Shown here piece after piece: positions 6,800-9,929 of a DNA stretch of 9,929 bases (the stretch's first letter is position 1; each line of letters begins with the position of its first letter). A program made the position numbers and the translations under genes. The notes under the pieces were generated by a model. The model saw only the letters and a program-made list of their open reading frames with translations, searched no databases and was not told the origin of the DNA. This DNA is from Flavobacteriales bacterium (GTDB lineage Bacteria > Bacteroidota > Bacteroidia > Flavobacteriales_F > PHOS-HE28). The stretch spans positions 1 to 9,929 of the forward strand of contig JADZGG010000318.1 in the NCBI GenBank assembly GCA_020854015.1. Direction: 5' to 3'.

Positions 6800-7852
6800 T
6801 CACTTCTCCCGCACCAAGATCACGAACACCGGGAAGTGGTCGCTCCAGCCATCGGTGTACTGATCGCCAACATAGGTGCGGAACGGATAGCCTTGGAAGT
6901 TGCCGTCCGCCTGGCGCAACCGTGGCTCGTTGAACACACGTGTGCCGTAGTAGTGGTAGCGTCCACCATCACCTGTGACCAGGTTGGGGCTGAGGATGAT
7001 CTGGTCGAAAAGGTTCCAGCTATCCTTCCATGCCAACGACCCGATACCCTTGTTAAACAGGTCGAACATGGGGTTGAAGAACCGACCATCCACGGCCTTG
7101 GTCTTGTCGCCAGTGCTCTTGAGGAACTTGTTCACGCTGATGTCCACGGGGTCGTCGTTCAGATCGCCCATGTAAGCGATGCGGCCTTGTGGATGTGCCG
7201 CTGCTAGCGAATCAACGATGTGGCGACCGAGCTCCGCGGCGAGCACACGCAACGGGCGCGAACGGGCCTCACCACCACGACGGGACGGCCAGTGTGCGAC
7301 GATCACCGAGAGCGTATCGCCATCGGCCACGCCCGTCACCACAAGCTGGTCGCGCGTGCGCCACGAGGTGTCGGCGGGGTTGTGTACCGTGTAGGTGCGT
7401 TCGTGCAGAAGGGCGAAACGCGAGGGGTCGTAGAGCATGGCCACATCCACGCCACGGCGATCCGGTGAGTCGTGGTGTACGATGCCATAGCGACGGCTGG
7501 CAAGCGGCTTGCTCTTCACCAGGTCTTCCAGCACACTGCGGCTCTCCACTTCGGCGAGCCCTATCAAGCCAAGTCCGTTCGGGCTGAGGTCCTTGGCCAT
7601 GCCACCGATCACTTCGCCCATCTTCTCCACCTTCCGGATGTAGCGATCCGAACCCCACTGTTTGGCACTGCCCGGCAGCCACTCCGCATCGTCCGTATCG
7701 GGGGAATCGATCGTGTCGTACAGGTTCTCGATGTTGTAGAAGCCGATGCAAAAGGGCACGTATTCCGTCTTAGCCGCGCCGTCGGTCTGGGCGAACGCTG
7801 TGGAGGCGGAAAGGAGCAGAACAACGGAGAGCGAAAGGCCGGAACGGATCAT
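6800..7852 (-). CDS. Exported endonuclease/exonuclease/phosphatase (EEP) family enzyme
   Basis: EEP enzymes are metal-dependent phosphodiesterases, including DNase I-like nucleases. Numbering from the ATG at 7852 (350 residues), a signal peptide occupies about 1-22 (LSVVLLLSASTAFAQ). The family motifs follow in order: GFYNIENLYD with N40; GLAEVES with metal-binding E101; DRRGVDVAMLYD at 131-142; VAHWPSRRGG with H187; GDLNDDP at 229-235; NLFDQIIL with D283; and the catalytic SDHFPV with D338 and H339. All key residues are present, so it should be active. The frame extends to a GTG at 7909, but that would put 19 basic, proline-rich residues before the signal, so the inner ATG is preferred. It converges on the TonB/DUF5689/T9SS cluster and sits 97 bases downstream of an unknown exported protein. 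Export plus this context suggests an extracytoplasmic nuclease or phosphodiesterase. The exact substrate (DNA, RNA or phospholipid head group) cannot be read from sequence. Confidence 0.9.
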   Translation of the reverse strand: MIRSGLSLSVVLLLSASTAFAQTDGAAKTEYVPFCIGFYNIENLYDTIDSPDTDDAEWLPGSAKQWGSDRYIRKVEKMGEVIGGMAKDLSPNGLGLIGLAEVESRSVLEDLVKSKPLASRRYGIVHHDSPDRRGVDVAMLYDPSRFALLHERTYTVHNPADTSWRTRDQLVVTGVADGDTLSVIVAHWPSRRGGEARSRPLRVLAAELGRHIVDSLAAAHPQGRIAYMGDLNDDPVDISVNKFLKSTGDKTKAVDGRFFNPMFDLFNKGIGSLAWKDSWNLFDQIILSPNLVTGDGGRYHYYGTRVFNEPRLRQADGNFQGYPFRTYVGDQYTDGWSDHFPVFVILVREK

Positions 7853-7870
7853 CGGTGGGGGAATGGCGGG

Positions 7871-7877
7871 CAAGATA
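7871..7877 (-). promoter_or_regulatory. Weak candidate -7 box for the EEP gene
   Basis: On the minus strand TATCTTG, followed by CC, lies 18 bases upstream of the preferred ATG at 7852. It resembles TAnnTTTG with one T missing. No clear -33 element was found, so this is a tentative promoter. Without it the gene would be read through from the upstream operon across the 97-base gap. Confidence 0.25.
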
Positions 7878-7949
7878 GCCGATCGAAAAGGCCGGATCGG
7901 TCGGTTCACACAGCCTTCACGTTGGCAAGTGCCATGCCGTAGCCGGGTC

Positions 7950-8591
7950 CTACGGTGCCGAAATGGGGAAGAACAGCGGATGCCGGTCGTTGTAGCGGCG
8001 TAGGAACAGGAAGATCACCTCCTCCTTTCGCTTCTTCACCGGGACCGCGCTCCATTCCTCGTACAGCACCTCGTCACGTTTCAGCAGCTGCTCCATGGTG
8101 GCGGCGTTGAGCGAAAGGAAGGCACCGGTCTCCATGTCAAGGATGCGCTGCTCCTGCACGGTGCGCGTCACAGGACCGCCCATCATGGTGCCATAGCCGT
8201 AGTTGTTGAAGTCCTGATAGCTGCTTTCGTAGAGCACATGGCACAGGCTGCCCATCATGCCGATGCGATAGAAGCCATCCCCTGCTCGCAGGTAGATCAC
8301 GTTGTTGTTGCAAAGGCCCCAGACATTGTCAAGGGTCATGGGAACGCGAGCACCCGTGCTATCGGAGTGGTAGAGCTTGTCACCACGCATCAGGTCGGTC
8401 ACAGGTCGGCCTTGTGCATCGGTCAGGTCCTTCAGCGGAATGGTGGGCGCATTGTCTCGAAAAGCCTCGAAGCGCTGGTAGATCCCTTCGTTGAAGTCGA
8501 AGCCCCCATGGTAGCGCACCAGCCCCGTATCTAGCTGCGCGTGCAACACGGAAGGAAGGGCCAACGCCGCAATGGCGACCAAGATCCTCAT
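7950..8591 (-). CDS. Exported protein of unknown function
   Basis: I do not recognise a named family. The 213-residue product starts with a short Sec signal (about 1-19, cleavage at LHA-Q), has no further membrane segment and no lipobox, so it should be periplasmic or secreted. The mature start has the pattern FDFNEGIYQRFEAFRDNAPTIP (31-52), which I associate with uncharacterised Bacteroidota proteins. A central part has two cysteines (C94 and C117, possibly a disulfide) and a Gly/Tyr-rich stretch NNYGYGTMMGGP (129-140). The C-terminus is basic (VKKRKEE, then FLFLRRYNDRHPLFFP). Its ATG overlaps the stop of the alpha/beta hydrolase by 4 bases, so the two are very likely co-translated. No function is proposed. 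Confidence 0.8.
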   Translation of the reverse strand: MRILVAIAALALPSVLHAQLDTGLVRYHGGFDFNEGIYQRFEAFRDNAPTIPLKDLTDAQGRPVTDLMRGDKLYHSDSTGARVPMTLDNVWGLCNNNVIYLRAGDGFYRIGMMGSLCHVLYESSYQDFNNYGYGTMMGGPVTRTVQEQRILDMETGAFLSLNAATMEQLLKRDEVLYEEWSAVPVKKRKEEVIFLFLRRYNDRHPLFFPISAP

Positions 8592-9352
8592 GACACCGAG
8601 CGGATCAACTCCACCACTTCATCCGGTGCTTGGGCGTGTACCCAGTGCCCTGCGAAATCGATGGTCTCCACACGGCACTTGGGGAACTGTTCCTTCATCT
8701 GCGGAAGATCCTCACGGGTGATGTAGTCGCTCTGACCACCCCGGATGAAAAGTGTTGGCGTACGCACCGTTTCCGGACCGATCGCCGCGAGGATGTCCTT
8801 CAGGTCGCGTGCGATCACCGGCACGTTGAATCGCCAAGCCAATTGCTCCGGCGTTCCCCAGTAAAGGCTCTTCATCAGGAACTGCACCACACCCGGCTCA
8901 GGCACAAAGCGCGTCAGGTGCTCCTCCACTTCCTGTCGCGTGCGCTTGGTCGTGAGGTCGATGTCCTGCAGCGCGGCGATGATGTGGTCGTGGTTCTTGG
9001 AGGTGTACTCGCGCGGTCCGATGTCGATCACCACCAGCTGCTTCAACAGGCCGGGATAGAGTTGCGCGAAACGCATGGCCGTCTTGCCGCCCATGCTGTG
9101 CCCCACGAGCACCACATCGCGAAGGCCTTCATTCGCAAGCAGCTCGAACACATCTTCCGCCATCAGCGGATAGGTGATGCGGTCGGTGTGCGGGCTGCGA
9201 CCGTGGTCACGCTGATCCACGAGGATCACCTCATGGTCCGTGGCCAGCTCCTTGCCGATGGAACCCAGGTTATCGCTGCTACCGAACAGGCCGTGCAGGA
9301 TCACAATGGGCTGGCCGTTGCCGGTGCGGCGATGGAAGAGTTGAACGCTCAT
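8588..9352 (-). CDS. Alpha/beta-hydrolase of the YbfF/ABHD11 esterase type
   Basis: This 254-residue cytoplasmic hydrolase has the complete fold in the expected order. HGLFGSSDN (20-28) supplies the oxyanion hole, VDQRDHGRSP (45-54) follows, the nucleophile elbow GHSMGG has S86, and the late AGHWVHAQAP carries the catalytic H236. The acid is either D110 in VVIDIGP or D209 in RGGQSDYI; the sequence alone does not decide. The HGLFGSSDN, DQRDHGRS and AGHWVHA signatures and the length match YbfF/ABHD11 esterases, which act on short acyl esters or thioesters with poorly known physiological substrates. It is flanked on both sides by 4-base ATGA overlaps, with pdxJ upstream and an unknown exported protein downstream, so it is the middle gene of an operon. 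A link to pyridoxal metabolism is suggested only by position. Confidence 0.88.
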   Translation of the reverse strand: MSVQLFHRRTGNGQPIVILHGLFGSSDNLGSIGKELATDHEVILVDQRDHGRSPHTDRITYPLMAEDVFELLANEGLRDVVLVGHSMGGKTAMRFAQLYPGLLKQLVVIDIGPREYTSKNHDHIIAALQDIDLTTKRTRQEVEEHLTRFVPEPGVVQFLMKSLYWGTPEQLAWRFNVPVIARDLKDILAAIGPETVRTPTLFIRGGQSDYITREDLPQMKEQFPKCRVETIDFAGHWVHAQAPDEVVELIRSVS

Positions 9353-9929
9353 CGCAATTCCCTCAAATACAACTGCACCGTGTTCTCCAACCCGAAGCGC
9401 AGCGCATCGCAGATCAGCGCGTGACCGATGGATACCTCCAGAAGACCGGGCACCTGCTGCGCGAAGTAGCGCAGATTTTCACGGTCCAGGTCGTGACCAG
9501 CGTTGAGGCCAAGGCCCAATTCCGCAGCGCGTTCCCCGGCCCTCACGAAGGGCGCGACGACAGCCTCCCGGTCCGCATGGTAGCCGACCGCATAAGGTTC
9601 TGTGTAAAGTTCGATACGGTCGGTGTCGGTGTCAGCGGCATGGCCGATAAGCTCCTGGTCGGTGCCCATGAAGATGGACGTGCGGATGCCGGCGCCCTTG
9701 AAGCGCGCGATCACTTCCTTCAGAAAAGCCTTGTGCGTGCGTGCATCCCAACCTGCGTTGCTCGTAAGCGCGCCAGGGGGATCCGGCACAAACGTGACCT
9801 GTGCGGGGCGCACGTCCAACACCAGTGCGATGAAGTCCTCCGAAGGGTAACCTTCGATGTTGAACTCGGTGGTGAGCAGTGGCTTCAGGGCGCGCACATC
9901 GCTGCGTCGGATGTGGCGTTCATCGGGTC
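9349..9929 (-). CDS. pdxJ: Pyridoxine 5'-phosphate synthase, 5' end outside the window
   Basis: PdxJ condenses 1-deoxyxylulose 5-phosphate with 3-amino-2-oxopropyl phosphate to form pyridoxine 5'-phosphate, the last ring-forming step of the DXP-dependent vitamin B6 route in the cytoplasm. About 193 codons are visible. At the right edge the frame reads PDERHIRRSDV, the conserved phosphate-binding ERHIR region, showing that the coding sequence continues past the window; a GTG at 9897 is internal, not the start. Further motifs are TTEFNIEGYPS, VTFVPDPPGALTSNAGWD, GIRTSIFMG, DRIELYTEPYA, LGLNAGHDLDRENL and the terminal VSIGHALICDALRFG. By comparison with the usual length of about 240 residues, roughly 45 N-terminal residues are missing. 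The stop overlaps the start of the alpha/beta hydrolase by 4 bases. Confidence 0.95.
   Translation of the reverse strand, partial: PDERHIRRSDVRALKPLLTTEFNIEGYPSEDFIALVLDVRPAQVTFVPDPPGALTSNAGWDARTHKAFLKEVIARFKGAGIRTSIFMGTDQELIGHAADTDTDRIELYTEPYAVGYHADREAVVAPFVRAGERAAELGLGLNAGHDLDRENLRYFAQQVPGLLEVSIGHALICDALRFGLENTVQLYLRELR

Noticed and set aside
7853..7909. N-terminal extension of the EEP gene to the GTG at 7909
   Set aside because: It would place 19 basic, proline-rich residues before a normal signal peptide; the ATG at 7852 gives a standard exported protein.
8630..9424. A 264-codon plus-strand open frame opposite the alpha/beta hydrolase
   Set aside because: The opposite strand encodes a complete hydrolase with nucleophile elbow and catalytic His; this frame is its complement and crosses into pdxJ.
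9895..9897. GTG at 9897 as the start of pdxJ
   Set aside because: The frame continues upstream to the window edge with PDERHIRRSDV, which matches the conserved interior of PdxJ, so the true start is outside the window.

Overview
The window looks like chromosomal DNA from a GC-rich member of the Bacteroidota, probably a Flavobacteriales-type lineage (the lineage is inferred). Four things support the phylum. There are Bacteroidota-style -7 promoter boxes (TAnnTTTG) at the divergent intergenic region. There is a protein with a C-terminal type IX secretion (T9SS) sorting domain. There is a DUF5689 lipoprotein beside a TonB-dependent receptor. There is a dihydroorotase of the Bacteroidota kind (DDQVHFREPG). 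Shine-Dalgarno sequences are absent or weak throughout. No rRNA, tRNA, CRISPR array, insertion sequence or phage gene was seen.

Layout. Positions 1-1101 (minus) hold a housekeeping pair: a DPM1-like polyprenol-phosphate mannosyltransferase, then a dihydroorotase that starts inside its stop codon (ATGA overlap) and runs off the left edge. About 220 bp of divergent promoter DNA follows. Positions 1347-6629 (plus) hold a three-gene surface cluster: a TonB-dependent outer-membrane receptor, a DUF5689/choice-of-anchor-J lipoprotein, and a T9SS-secreted protein with an OB-fold-like middle domain. It ends at a perfect 16-bp hairpin. A small three-unit 10-bp repeat lies between that hairpin and the convergent genes. 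Positions 6800-9929 (minus) read, in transcription order, pdxJ (5' end outside the window), a YbfF/ABHD11-like alpha/beta hydrolase, an exported protein of unknown function, and an exported endonuclease/exonuclease/phosphatase (EEP) family enzyme. The first three are joined by 4-base ATGA overlaps.

Working model (inference). The receptor, the two OB-like surface proteins and the EEP enzyme resemble the parts of an extracellular nuclease split over several polypeptides. Together they could form a surface system that binds and cuts nucleic acids, or another phosphodiester substrate, and imports the products through the TonB receptor. This is the most interesting part of the window. The remaining genes are ordinary pyrimidine, pyridoxal-phosphate and lipid-linked-sugar metabolism, plus one unknown exported protein.
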